Counted from the first letter of the stretch, positions 8,921 through 16,352 are shown. The stretch is 64,000 nucleotides of DNA from Robertkochia solimangrovi (GCF_007279655.1 NZ_QKWN01000002.1:1-64000), one strand, 5' to 3'. The notes: a model not told the origin generated them from the sequence alone. Made by a program: numbers and translations.

Positions 8921-9181
8921 CTATTTATCGATAGAACCAAGAACCCTTTGCATAAAGGCATTGAGTGCCTTTTTTTCGTCTAATCCGTCCTCGCGAATCA
9001 TTTTATTGACCTCCAGGGCTCCATACATATTGGAAAGCAATTCTCCTATCACATCCAATTCTTCATCTTTTAATGAAGGTACTTCCGTTATTGCTTCCAG
9101 TGTTTCAATGGTTTCAATAACATAATCCTGGTCGTTCTCAGCGATGAACTTCGATAGTTGTTTAATTACCGGCAGCTTCAT
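8921..9181 (-). CDS. Small conserved protein of the thioredoxin-peroxiredoxin operon
   Basis: An 86-residue, mostly helical, acidic protein (MKLPVIKQLSKFI at the start, NAFMQRVLGS near the end) with no cysteine, signal peptide or membrane segment. From memory of flavobacterial genomes, a protein of this size sits beside this thioredoxin and peroxiredoxin pair (possibly the family labelled DUF6952); I could not check this. Its start overlaps the thioredoxin gene by 20 bp, so translation is probably coupled. A role in peroxide defence is inferred from context only. Confidence 0.8.
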   Translation of the reverse strand: MKLPVIKQLSKFIAENDQDYVIETIETLEAITEVPSLKDEELDVIGELLSNMYGALEVNKMIREDGLDEKKALNAFMQRVLGSIDK

Positions 9182-9476
9182 CTATAAAAGATTTTAGGAC
9201 ATCAGTTTTATTGGTCTGAACCTGGTTCGCTACAGTTCCGTTCTTAAAAACGGCGAACGTAGGAAGGTTATCAACGTTAGCCAGTTTCCTTGATTCAGGA
9301 TATTTCTCAGCATCCACGATCGCAAAAGTTGCATTCTCGTGCTCCTGAGAGAACTTCTTGAACTTAGGCTTCATGATGCGGCAATTACCACACCATCCGG
9401 CTGAATACTGTACAAATACAGTTTCGTTCTCCTTTACCAGTTCAGTTAAATTATCTTGTGCTAATTCTACTAACAT
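9162..9476 (-). CDS. Thioredoxin family protein
   Basis: A 104-residue cytoplasmic thioredoxin-fold protein. The active site is W-C-G-N-C at 28-32, differing from canonical CGPC by Asn for Pro, and the cis-proline loop reads NLPTF. No signal peptide. It lies 7 bp after the peroxiredoxin gene and overlaps the next small gene. It is therefore the likely electron donor to the adjacent 2-Cys peroxiredoxin. The CGNC site should alter its redox potential compared with general thioredoxin. Confidence 0.9.
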   Translation of the reverse strand: MLVELAQDNLTELVKENETVFVQYSAGWCGNCRIMKPKFKKFSQEHENATFAIVDAEKYPESRKLANVDNLPTFAVFKNGTVANQVQTNKTDVLKSFIDEAAGN

Positions 9477-9483
9477 TATATGC

Positions 9484-10122
9484 TTAGTTTACGCTTAAAT
9501 ATTCAGCAACTCCGGTTCTGTTTGCAGACATTGCCTGTTTTCCTTCTTCCCAGTTTGCAGGACAAACTTCACCATTCTTCTGAACGTGTGCATAAGCATC
9601 GATCAAACGAAGGAATTCGTTTACGTTTCTTCCCACTGGCATATGGTTAACACCTTCATGAAATACTAAACCGTCTTCATCGATCAGGTAGGTTGCACGA
9701 TACGTAACGTTATCACCTTCGTAAACATAGGAATCAGTTTCTTCGTTATAGGTTTCAGAAGAAAGATCAAGGATACGAAGCATATTAGCAAGGTTTCTGT
9801 TGCTATCTGCTATCAGTGGATAAGTTACTCCTTCGATTCCACCATTATCTTTTGCAGTATTCAACCAAGCGAAGTGAACTTCAGCAGTATCGCATGAAGC
9901 ACCGATCACTAGGGTATTTCTTTTTTCAAATTCAGGAAGAGCTGCCTGGAAAGCATGTAACTCTGTAGGACAAACAAAGGTGAAATCCTTTGGATACCAG
10001 AACAGGATTACTTTCTTTTTATTCTTGATCGCCTCTTCAAGAACATTGATCTTAAAAGTGTCTCCCATTTCATTCATTGCATCAACTGCAATATTTGGAA
10101 ATTTTTTACCTACTAAAGCCAT
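9484..10122 (-). CDS. Typical 2-Cys peroxiredoxin (AhpC/Prx1 family)
   Basis: A 212-residue peroxidase of the AhpC/TSA family. The peroxidatic Cys51 is in FTFVCPTE and the resolving Cys187 is in EVCPANW, as in typical 2-Cys enzymes. The family motif VIGASCDTAEVHFAW is intact. It leads the three-gene operon peroxiredoxin, thioredoxin, 86-residue protein. The 616 bp between its start and the convergent repeat cassette contains its promoter, which I could not place. ATG start. Confidence 0.94.
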   Translation of the reverse strand: MALVGKKFPNIAVDAMNEMGDTFKINVLEEAIKNKKKVILFWYPKDFTFVCPTELHAFQAALPEFEKRNTLVIGASCDTAEVHFAWLNTAKDNGGIEGVTYPLIADSNRNLANMLRILDLSSETYNEETDSYVYEGDNVTYRATYLIDEDGLVFHEGVNHMPVGRNVNEFLRLIDAYAHVQKNGEVCPANWEEGKQAMSANRTGVAEYLSVN

Positions 10123-10338
10123 TTAAATTTTTGTATTAATGTGTTAAACTTTACCGCAAAAATACGACTTCAGCTCAGGGTGTAACTGCCTTTTAGATTA
10201 TATTAACTTATGATAAAATAGGCTTCTCTAATGGGCGTAAAAAAGAGGGGCGAATTATGATTAATCCTTAATTTTTGGGGGAGGAAATTGTGTACTTCGT
10301 AACGAAAACGTTAGAATGTTTTGGGGTTTTTAAATATG

Positions 10339-10482
10339 AATTTGTACTAACCCAGTGACGTGCACCTGACGGTGCTTAGTGTCGATCTTGATTGCTGACG
10401 CAATCAATTCTCTAGTGTCGCGGGTTGTTTTGCTGGCGCAAAACTCCCTTGAGTGTCCTTACGGCTCGCTTCGCATTGCCTT
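10339..10482 (+). repeat. 144-bp repeat, copy A (left inverted repeat)
   Basis: Identical base for base to the reverse complement of 11196-11339, and nearly identical to 12895-13026. Inside are three hairpins: GCACC-TGAC-GGTGC (10362-10375), TTGATTGC-TGAC-GCAATCAA (10388-10407) and GTTTTGC-TGGC-GCAAAAC (10427-10444). Each is followed by AGTGTC (10378, 10414, 10452), giving a module period of 36-38 bases. No target-site duplication is evident at the outer ends. Confidence 0.9.
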
Positions 10483-10629
10483 TTTGGGTTCGCTGCGCAT
10501 CGCCTTTTTGGGCTCGCTTCGCATTGCTTTTTTGGGCTCGCTTCGCATTGCTTTTTTGGGCTCGCTTCGCATTGCTTTTTTGGGGCTCGCTTCGCATTGC
10601 TTTTTTGGGCTCGCTTCGCATTGCTTTTT
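10463..10629 (+). repeat. 24-bp tandem array, about 7 units
   Basis: Seven units of about 24 bp with consensus GGGCTCGCTTCGCATTGCTTTTT follow copy A directly and overlap its last 20 bases. Unit 2 differs (TTCGCTGCGCATCGCC) and unit 6 has an extra G. Units touch each other with no unique spacers. Long open frames on both strands here, giving peptides such as NAKRAQKS repeated, are a by-product of the 24-base period. Confidence 0.85.
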
Positions 10630-10708
10630 GTACCGGATCGTATTTATTGATCATGTACTTGACATAAATGTCATTTAAAGGATTTTCCATATTTCAATCT
10701 TTTATGTG

Positions 10709-10730
10709 TAGAAAAAATTCTATAATATAG
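10709..10730 (+). promoter_or_regulatory. Palindromic promoter/operator of the four-helix-bundle gene
   Basis: TAGAAAAAATTCTATAATATAG lies 20-41 bases upstream of the start. It begins with the inverted repeat TAGAA-N4-TTCTA. Nearly the same sequence precedes the other two intact four-helix-bundle genes (13341-13360 and 28909-28931 minus), so it is probably a shared promoter with an overlapping operator. The regulator is unknown. Confidence 0.5.
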
Positions 10731-10749
10731 ATTTCTAAACTAAATTATT

Positions 10750-11118
10750 ATGGGAGTAATATCAGATAAGAGTTTTCAATTTGCCTTGAATGTGGTTGAT
10801 GTTTTTAAACAATTAAATTTAGAAAAGAAGGAGTTTGTTATGAGTAAGCAACTTCTTCGCTCAGGAACAGCGATCGGTGCATTGTATCGCGAAGCAGAAT
10901 ATGCGGAAACGAGATTGGATTTTATCCATAAACTTTCCATTGCTCAGAAGGAATGCAGTGAATCTATATACTGGATCGAACTCTTGCGCTTGGCAGAACT
11001 TATCGACCAGAAAGATTATGAAACTCTTACCACCCAATCCATGAACCTGATGCAACTTATAAAAAGATCCATCATAACCGCCAAGTCCAATAAGTCGGAC
11101 AAAAAGGAAGAAAAATGA
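10750..11118 (+). CDS. Four-helix-bundle protein (23S rRNA IVS-protein family), copy 1
   Basis: A 122-residue, mostly helical protein of the TIGR02436/PF05635 family, first known from intervening sequences in bacterial 23S rRNA. Family landmarks are present: SFQFALNVVDVF, LRSGTAIGALYREAEYAE, DFIHKLSIAQKECSESIYWIELL and a basic C-terminus. Related proteins form pentameric barrels, and the Avd protein of diversity-generating retroelements shares this fold; a nucleic-acid-binding role is plausible but unproven. The gene lies between perfect 144-bp inverted repeats, as in an IVS, but no rRNA is nearby. Intact, with a palindromic promoter upstream. Confidence 0.88.
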   Translation: MGVISDKSFQFALNVVDVFKQLNLEKKEFVMSKQLLRSGTAIGALYREAEYAETRLDFIHKLSIAQKECSESIYWIELLRLAELIDQKDYETLTTQSMNLMQLIKRSIITAKSNKSDKKEEK

Positions 11119-11125
11119 GCCTGCG

Positions 11126-11217
11126 AAGAAGAAAACCTGAGCCCGCGATGAAAGCAATGCGGAGCGAGCCCCAAAAGGCAATGCGACAATAAAATAAGGC
11201 AATGCGAAGCGAGCCGT
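11126..11217 (-). repeat. Degenerate array units preceding copy B
   Basis: Three to four diverged units, read on the minus strand as GGCTCGCTTCGCATTGCC, TTATTGTCGCATTGCC, GGCTCGCTCCGCATTGC and a weaker one. They lie inward of the right inverted repeat and mirror the array inward of copy A. The cassette is therefore symmetric even beyond the 144-bp repeats. Confidence 0.6.
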
Positions 11218-11339
11218 AAGGACACTCAAGGGAGTTTTGCGCCAGCAAAACAACCCGCGACACTAGAGAATTGATTGCGTCAGCAATCAAGATCGACACT
11301 AAGCACCGTCAGGTGCACGTCACTGGGTTAGTACAAATT
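11196..11339 (-). repeat. 144-bp repeat, copy B (right inverted repeat)
   Basis: Exact reverse complement of 10339-10482, including all three hairpins. It ends one base before the stop codon of nhaC (11341-11343, minus strand), so it forms the immediate 3' flank of that gene. An RNA crossing both copies could form a 144-bp stem. Confidence 0.9.
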
Positions 11340-11340
11340 A

Positions 11341-12792
11341 TTATTTCTTAACCAACCTCCTGATCTTAATATTCAACGCCGCAAACAATAAGGTCATAAA
11401 CGGACTCAAATAATTGAAAAACGCATACCCCATATAAGAAACCGTATCTACCCCAAGTACGCCACTTTGATAGGCACCACAGGTATTCCAGGGAACAAGA
11501 ACCGAAGTAACTGTACCTGAATCCTCCAGAGTACGACTTAGATTTTCCGGCGCGAGACCTTTATCCCTAAAGGCCTTTGCATACATTTTGCCAGGTACTA
11601 CGATAGCGAGATACTGGTCTGATGCAGTAGCATTCAGAATCACGCAACTTCCTACAGTACTGGCGAATAATCCGAATACCGTATGAAATGCTTTTAGTAA
11701 GGCACCACTGATTCTGGATAAGGCACCAATACCATCCATGATACCACCAAAGACCATGGCACAAAGTATAAGCCAGATAGTCCCGAGCATTCCCTGCATT
11801 CCTCCGGAAGTGAAAAGATCATTAAGAGTAGCGTTAGTAGTTTCAACCGCAGTATCCACGGTGATCGCATTCATTAGTCCTTTATAACCAGAGATAAAAT
11901 TCAGATTGTCTGCCCCGGATACTGCCAGAACGATATCCGGTTGAAAGATCAACGCAAAGATTCCTCCTAAAAGCGTACCTACCAGCAGGGCAGGAAGTGG
12001 AGGCGTTTTCATAACGATCAGACTGATCACGGCAACAGGTACCAGAAACAACCAAGGCGTAATATTAAAAGCTTCATCGATCGATGCAAGCATTCCCGAA
12101 GTATCAGGGGCTGCAGATGTATCTAAAGTTAATCCTATAATTGTGAAAATAATAAGTGTAATAATAATCGTAGGTACCGTGGTAATCGCCATATAACGAA
12201 TATGGGTGAACAGGTCAGTACCCGCCATTGCAGGGGCAAGGTTGGTGGTATCACTCATCGGGGACATTTTATCTCCGAAATAAGCTCCGGATATAACAGC
12301 ACCAGCCGTCATTCCTGAAGGGATTCCCAATGCATTACCAATTCCCACCAGTGCAATACCAACGGTAGCAGAAGTGGTCCAGCTACTTCCGGTAGCGATA
12401 GAAATAATAGCACAGATCACTACACTGGCAGCCAAAAAGAAGGTTGGATTCAAAATTTGTAAGCCGTAATAGATCATGGCAGGGATTACGCCACTGATTA
12501 ACCATGTTCCCGCTAAAGCACCTACAAAAAGCAGAATGAGGATGGCACCGGAGGTCGATTTAATATTATGAGCGACCTCTTCCATCATGGTATCAAAACT
12601 CACTTTGTTCCATAAACCTACCAATGCCGCAACCGCACCTCCAATAAGCAGAATGAACTGATTACTTCCACTGAGTGCATCATCACCATAAACAAAAACA
12701 TTAAAAGCCAGCAGGCCCACTAAAATAACAATAGGAAGCAACGCTTCCCAAATACTCAATTCTTTGTTTTCGATGATCTTTTCGTCTTCCAT
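11341..12792 (-). CDS. nhaC: Na+/H+ antiporter NhaC family
   Basis: A 483-residue inner-membrane protein with about twelve hydrophobic helices. NhaC carriers exchange external protons for internal sodium, as expected in a marine or salt-tolerant bacterium. Typical conserved stretches are present: ATGSSWTTSATVGIALVGIG, GDKMSPMSDTTNLAPAMAGTDLF in the first half, and ASDQYLAIVVPGKMYAKAF and LEDSGTVTSVLVPWNTCGAY in the second. It is a single gene bracketed by repeat copies B (1 bp beyond its stop) and C (103 bp upstream of its start) in opposite orientation, so it could be inverted by homologous recombination. Confidence 0.92.
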   Translation of the reverse strand: MEDEKIIENKELSIWEALLPIVILVGLLAFNVFVYGDDALSGSNQFILLIGGAVAALVGLWNKVSFDTMMEEVAHNIKSTSGAILILLFVGALAGTWLISGVIPAMIYYGLQILNPTFFLAASVVICAIISIATGSSWTTSATVGIALVGIGNALGIPSGMTAGAVISGAYFGDKMSPMSDTTNLAPAMAGTDLFTHIRYMAITTVPTIIITLIIFTIIGLTLDTSAAPDTSGMLASIDEAFNITPWLFLVPVAVISLIVMKTPPLPALLVGTLLGGIFALIFQPDIVLAVSGADNLNFISGYKGLMNAITVDTAVETTNATLNDLFTSGGMQGMLGTIWLILCAMVFGGIMDGIGALSRISGALLKAFHTVFGLFASTVGSCVILNATASDQYLAIVVPGKMYAKAFRDKGLAPENLSRTLEDSGTVTSVLVPWNTCGAYQSGVLGVDTVSYMGYAFFNYLSPFMTLLFAALNIKIRRLVKK

Positions 12793-12894
12793 GAAGTGGG
12801 CTTTTAGGGAGTTTTTTAAAAATTAGTTGTAATGTTACGATTTACTGTGACATTTTCCAAACCTTTATCCAGTGGTAGGTACCATTGGATGAAG

Positions 12895-13026
12895 ATTTGC
12901 ACTAACCCAGTGACGTGCACCTGACGGTGCTTAGTGTCGATCTTGATTGCTGACGCAATCAATTCTCTAGTGTCGCGGGTTGTTTTGCTGGCGCAAAACT
13001 CCCTTGAGTGTCTTTACTGCTCGCTG
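12895..13026 (+). repeat. 144-bp repeat, copy C
   Basis: Same sequence and orientation as copy A from ATTTG(C)ACTAACCCAG through CTTGAGTGTC, with a few substitutions near both ends (C for T at 12900; TCTTTACTG for CCTTACGG near 13010). All three tetraloop hairpins are preserved without change. It leads directly into the array at 13019. Confidence 0.88.
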
Positions 13027-13300
13027 TCGCATCGCTCTATTTTACTGTCGCATTGTTTTCTCGCTGGCGCATTGTTTTCTCGCTGGCGCATTGTTTTCTC
13101 TCGCTGTCGCATTGTTTTCTCTCGCTGTCGCATTGTTTTCTCGCTGGCGCATTGTTTTATTTTACTGGCGCATTGTTTTCTCTCGCTGTCGCATTGTTTT
13201 CTCTCGCTGTCGCATCGCTTTATTTTACTGGCGCATTGTTTTCTCTCGCTGTCGCATCGCCTTATTTTACTGGCGCATTGTTTTTTCGCTGGCGCATTGA
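13019..13300 (+). repeat. 19-23-bp tandem array, about 14 units
   Basis: Fourteen units built on CGCTG(G/T)CGCATTGTTTTCT, some ending in ATTTTA instead. The core GCTGNCGCA is the same as the loop-and-arm core of the hairpins in the 144-bp repeat (GCTGACGCA, GCTGGCGCA), so the array may have grown from that motif. Units are contiguous without spacers. Open frames through this stretch are artefacts of the repeat. Confidence 0.85.
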
Positions 13301-13340
13301 CTGCCGTTTTTGCTTTTGAAAACATCAAATTAAATCTATA

Positions 13341-13360
13341 TAGAAAATTTACTATATTTG
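13341..13360 (+). promoter_or_regulatory. Palindromic promoter/operator of the second four-helix-bundle gene
   Basis: TAGAAAATTTACTATATTTG lies 14-33 bases before the start codon. The last eight bases, TATATTTG, match the Bacteroidota minus-7 consensus TAnnTTTG. The first 14 match the near-palindrome found upstream of copies 1 and 5. Confidence 0.55.
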
Positions 13361-13373
13361 TAAGAAAAAGATT

Positions 13374-13715
13374 ATGAATGATCCCGGATTGACTATATGG
13401 AAACGATGTCTGCATCTAAGTGTTTTATTACATAAGATCACCAGAAATTTAAATTATCCCGATCAATTTAAGATAACAGCGAACATCCGCAGACTTGCTA
13501 TCAGGATACCATCGGTATTGATTTATGGTGCGAGTTTGCAAAATCCGGAAAGTTATCAAACCTATTTAAAAATTACAGTGTCCCTGTTGAATGAGTTAGA
13601 GATCTATTTGAAATTACTTCAAAGTGCAACAGGATACCAAACCCATAAGATCATCCAGTGTGAAGTAAGCGTAATCAGATCTATGATTTGCGACTCCCTG
13701 ATCTCTGAAAACTAA
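13374..13715 (+). CDS. Four-helix-bundle protein, copy 2 (divergent subfamily)
   Basis: A 113-residue all-helical protein. It keeps the general pattern of the family (aromatic and leucine-rich helix 1, then ITANIRRLAIRIPSVLIYGAS in place of LLRSGTAIGALYREA, then YLKITVSLLNELEIYLKLL) but is clearly diverged from the other copies. It is probably a member of the four-helix-bundle/Avd-like superfamily. The fold is a fair guess; the function is unknown. It lies downstream of repeat copy C and its array, in the same order as copy 1 (repeat, array, palindromic promoter, gene). ATG start. Confidence 0.75.
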   Translation: MNDPGLTIWKRCLHLSVLLHKITRNLNYPDQFKITANIRRLAIRIPSVLIYGASLQNPESYQTYLKITVSLLNELEIYLKLLQSATGYQTHKIIQCEVSVIRSMICDSLISEN

Positions 13716-14108
13716 TTTTAAATATTCCTAAAATCCTGTACAAACTTTGAAAGAAGATTTATGCTGAACTATTCGATAAATTAACAAAAGTTAAAAAACG
13801 GGGACCAGATTACATAATACAATTTAGTCTTTTACGGATTATAATTATACTCTTATAAGTATAGAACTACAGGTCCATATTATCCGTTAAATTTTAATGC
13901 TTTCTGTTGTAAGAAAGCAATCGATTATTTTGGTGGTTTCATCGAATACACTGATAATCAGTAAAGTGCGTTAGAGCCTTCTCTGTTTAAACTCTGGTGT
14001 CAAAAAGAAAGAAAAATCGCTATATATTATTGATAATAAGCTATTTACGTGTTTTTCTAATTCATTTATTTGACATAACTTTTGACTTTGAATGCAAATT
14101 GTGATAGC
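13716..14108. other. AT-rich intergenic region
   Basis: No gene seen. It holds one hairpin, TGCTTTCT-gttgta-AGAAAGCA (13898-13919), without a T-tract. The promoter of the downstream sulfotransferase gene should be here but I cannot place it. Confidence 0.4.
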
Positions 14109-14855
14109 ATGGATGTGACCCGAATTTATAATGCGATTCAGAGCCGGGGGAAAAGGAATACCTTAAAAATTGTGAATCGGTTGTATAATGGTTCTTATGA
14201 AGGTGGAAAGATTTTTTGTATCGGACTTCATAAAACCGGTACGTCGACACTCGCTCATTTTGTGGAGTGTTTTGGTTTGAAAGTAACTCATTCTGTTGAT
14301 TGGATCGATAATCCGTCTAAGATCAGTAAGTATGATTTTTTCTCCGATGGTGGAAGTCATTTTGATGGGATGAATGAAATCGATTATAAGTGGCTCTTCT
14401 ATGAATACCCCGATGCGTTGTTTATTCTTCAGACACGGGATACCCGTAAATGGTTAATGTCTAAATTGAGGCATGCGGGTTGGAATGAAGAGACTTGTCC
14501 GGAACCTGATGATATCGCAAAAATAAGTCAGGAAAACTGGAGGGGGAAGACACTCTTACATATTCAGAAATATGTCGAGCACAAAAGTAATTATGAACGA
14601 TCCATACGTGAGTTCTTTGAGGAAAATGGTAAAGATCGATTATATGAAATCGATATAACCGATAAAATGAAGCAGGAGAAATATTTAAAAGGATTGAAGT
14701 CATTTTTAAATCTGAGATCGGTAGTGCCGGTAGAACTTCCTCATTCGAACAGACTTCGAAATAGTTTTAAATTACCTCCGGAGGTTTCAGATTTTATCGA
14801 AAAATTATTTGATGAGGATATTACGGAAAGTTCTGCTAAAAATCAGGCAAGCTAA
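14109..14855 (+). CDS. Sulfotransferase-family protein
   Basis: A 248-residue cytoplasmic protein with a PAPS-binding P-loop, GLHKTGTSTL at 39-48. It also has a second conserved segment, FILQTRDTRKWLMSKLRHAGWN, where the family binds the 3'-phosphate (Arg and Ser/Lys positions). It probably transfers sulfate from PAPS to a carbohydrate. It stands alone, 8 kb before the polysaccharide locus, with its own terminator. I chose ATG 14109; an in-frame TTG at 14082 would add nine residues. The acceptor is unknown. Confidence 0.82.
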   Translation: MDVTRIYNAIQSRGKRNTLKIVNRLYNGSYEGGKIFCIGLHKTGTSTLAHFVECFGLKVTHSVDWIDNPSKISKYDFFSDGGSHFDGMNEIDYKWLFYEYPDALFILQTRDTRKWLMSKLRHAGWNEETCPEPDDIAKISQENWRGKTLLHIQKYVEHKSNYERSIREFFEENGKDRLYEIDITDKMKQEKYLKGLKSFLNLRSVVPVELPHSNRLRNSFKLPPEVSDFIEKLFDEDITESSAKNQAS

Positions 14856-14867
14856 AGAGATATTGTG

Positions 14868-14894
14868 CTCGCTATTGTAAGCAGCGAGGTTTTT
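14868..14894 (+). terminator. Likely terminator of the sulfotransferase gene
   Basis: CTCGCT, a nine-base loop, AGCGAG, then GTTTTTG, 13 bases after the stop codon. The stem is six base pairs, so moderate strength. Confidence 0.55.
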
Positions 14895-14975
14895 GTTACG
14901 ATCAATTAGCTGAATATTTTAATTTCCTGTTTCTCCGTTAACCAAAAGAAACCGGTGTCCTTGAACTTGGTGATC

Positions 14976-15020
14976 ATTACATCGCAAAACGGAGATAGTA
15001 ATCTCCGCTGCGATTGTAAT
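14976..15020. terminator. Long hairpin between convergent genes
   Basis: An interrupted stem: ATTAC-ATCGCA, then inner CGGAGAT-agta-ATCTCCG, closing with TGCGAT-T-GTAAT. It lies 10 bases beyond the stop of the minus-strand lyase gene and between two convergent genes. No clear T-tract, so it may be a terminator or an mRNA 3'-end stabiliser. Confidence 0.5.
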
Positions 15021-15030
15021 AAAGTTATAT

Positions 15031-16236
15031 TTAGTTTGAAGCAACATGTGCAGTTTGAAAGCATTTTTTCATTTCTGAATAGGTTCGCTCGATATCATTG
15101 TCGAGTCCGATTGAAAAACGAATTAATCCGTCACTTAATCCCATTTCTTCTTGCTCCTCTAATGGTATTTCAGAGGAAGTGGACGTCCCGGGAGCGCTGA
15201 ATAGTGTTTTATAGAACCCTAGTGATACGGCAAGATAACCGAGATTTCTTTCCTGCATCATTTCCATAAGTTCATTAGCGCGTTCCAGTGAGCCAACGTC
15301 AATTGTAAGCATACCACCATAACCATATTCGGAATTCATTTGATTCTTAAACAATAAATGACCTTTATGAGAAGGTAAACCGGGATAAACCACTTTAAAT
15401 CCGTCTTTTTCAAATTGTTGGGCCAGGTATAGTGCATTTTCACTGTGTTTTTTCATGCGGATATGCAGCGTTCTCAGGTTTTTCAAAATCGAAGCAGCAC
15501 GTAGACTGTCCATTGTACTTCCTAAAAGCATTCCAGCACCATCATTGACATCCTTTAGGGCGAGACAGAATTCTGTGGAACCACAGACAACACCACCGAC
15601 ACAGTCGGATGCTCCATTGATGAATTTGGTCAGACTATGGATCACCACATCAGCTCCCATTTTGGCTGGTGCAATATTGAGAGGTGAAAAGGTGTTATCA
15701 ACTACCAGTTTGATTCCATGTTTACGGCAGATGCGGGAAAGTTCTTTTATATCGGCAACTTCAAGAAGCGGATTGCTCACAGCTTCACAAAATATCACCT
15801 TGGTTTCAGGGGTGATGGCAGCTTCGACTTTTTCAGGATCGGTAATATCGACGAATGATGTACCTATCTCAAAACGGGGAAGGAAATTTTTCATGAAGGC
15901 ATAGGTACCTCCATAGATCGTTCTGCTGGAAACAATATGATCGCCGGTGCCACAAAGTTGTAGAAGTACCGCGGTGATCGCGCCCATACCGCTGGCAGTC
16001 ACATTGGCTGATTCAGTTCCTTCCATGGCAGCCAAGGCTTCACCCAGGTAAAGATTGGATGGAGATGAATGGCGTGAATAGAGGTAACAGCCTTCCGTAT
16101 TTCCTTCGAAGGTATCGAACATCGTTTTTGCAGATAAAAAAGTATACGTGGATGAATCGGAGATCGAAGGATTGACACCCCCGAATTCGCCAAAATATTG
16201 CAGGTCCTGTATTTTGTCAGCCGGATTGAATTTCAT
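15031..16236 (-). CDS. PLP-dependent trans-sulfuration enzyme, methionine gamma-lyase-like
   Basis: A 401-residue enzyme of the Cys/Met metabolism PLP family (cystathionine gamma-lyase, methionine gamma-lyase, cystathionine gamma-synthase). The PLP lysine is Lys204 in VIHSLTKFINGASD; SGMGAI at 82-87 and YSRHSSPSN at 53-61 bind the phosphate. The YSRHSSPSN segment differs from the usual YTRLGNPT, so the exact reaction is uncertain. A divergent Lrp/AsnC regulator starts 156 bp away, a pairing common for methionine gamma-lyase. I chose ATG 16236; an upstream TTG at 16263 would add nine residues. Confidence 0.85.
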   Translation of the reverse strand: MKFNPADKIQDLQYFGEFGGVNPSISDSSTYTFLSAKTMFDTFEGNTEGCYLYSRHSSPSNLYLGEALAAMEGTESANVTASGMGAITAVLLQLCGTGDHIVSSRTIYGGTYAFMKNFLPRFEIGTSFVDITDPEKVEAAITPETKVIFCEAVSNPLLEVADIKELSRICRKHGIKLVVDNTFSPLNIAPAKMGADVVIHSLTKFINGASDCVGGVVCGSTEFCLALKDVNDGAGMLLGSTMDSLRAASILKNLRTLHIRMKKHSENALYLAQQFEKDGFKVVYPGLPSHKGHLLFKNQMNSEYGYGGMLTIDVGSLERANELMEMMQERNLGYLAVSLGFYKTLFSAPGTSTSSEIPLEEQEEMGLSDGLIRFSIGLDNDIERTYSEMKKCFQTAHVASN

Positions 16237-16352
16237 GATGTTTTGGATTAAGATTTTATACAAATTTCTATAGTAGCAGTTTAAAAATCAATAAATAAAT
16301 TATTTTATAGATTATAATTCTATTTATGGAAATAAATTTAGATTAATTTTCA

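Noticed and set aside
10463-10629. CRISPR array
   Set aside because: The 24-bp units are contiguous and nearly identical with no variable spacers, and no cas gene is present. The same holds for 13019-13300.
10379-11299. Protein-coding frames inside the repeats and arrays (repeated NAKRAQKS, FALLFWAR or RWRIVFS peptides)
   Set aside because: They arise from the repeat period, occur in several frames and on both strands, and lack family features. The same applies to the frames over 12934-13415.
10339-11339. True 23S rRNA intervening sequence
   Set aside because: No rRNA sequence flanks the cassette; the neighbours are a peroxiredoxin operon and nhaC.
10339-11339. Classical insertion sequence or IS-derived composite
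   Set aside because: No transposase, no clear target duplication, and the inverted repeats are far longer than usual IS ends.
10339-13715. Diversity-generating retroelement
   Set aside because: The four-helix-bundle proteins share a fold with Avd, but there is no reverse transcriptase and no template/variable repeat pair with adenine-specific differences.
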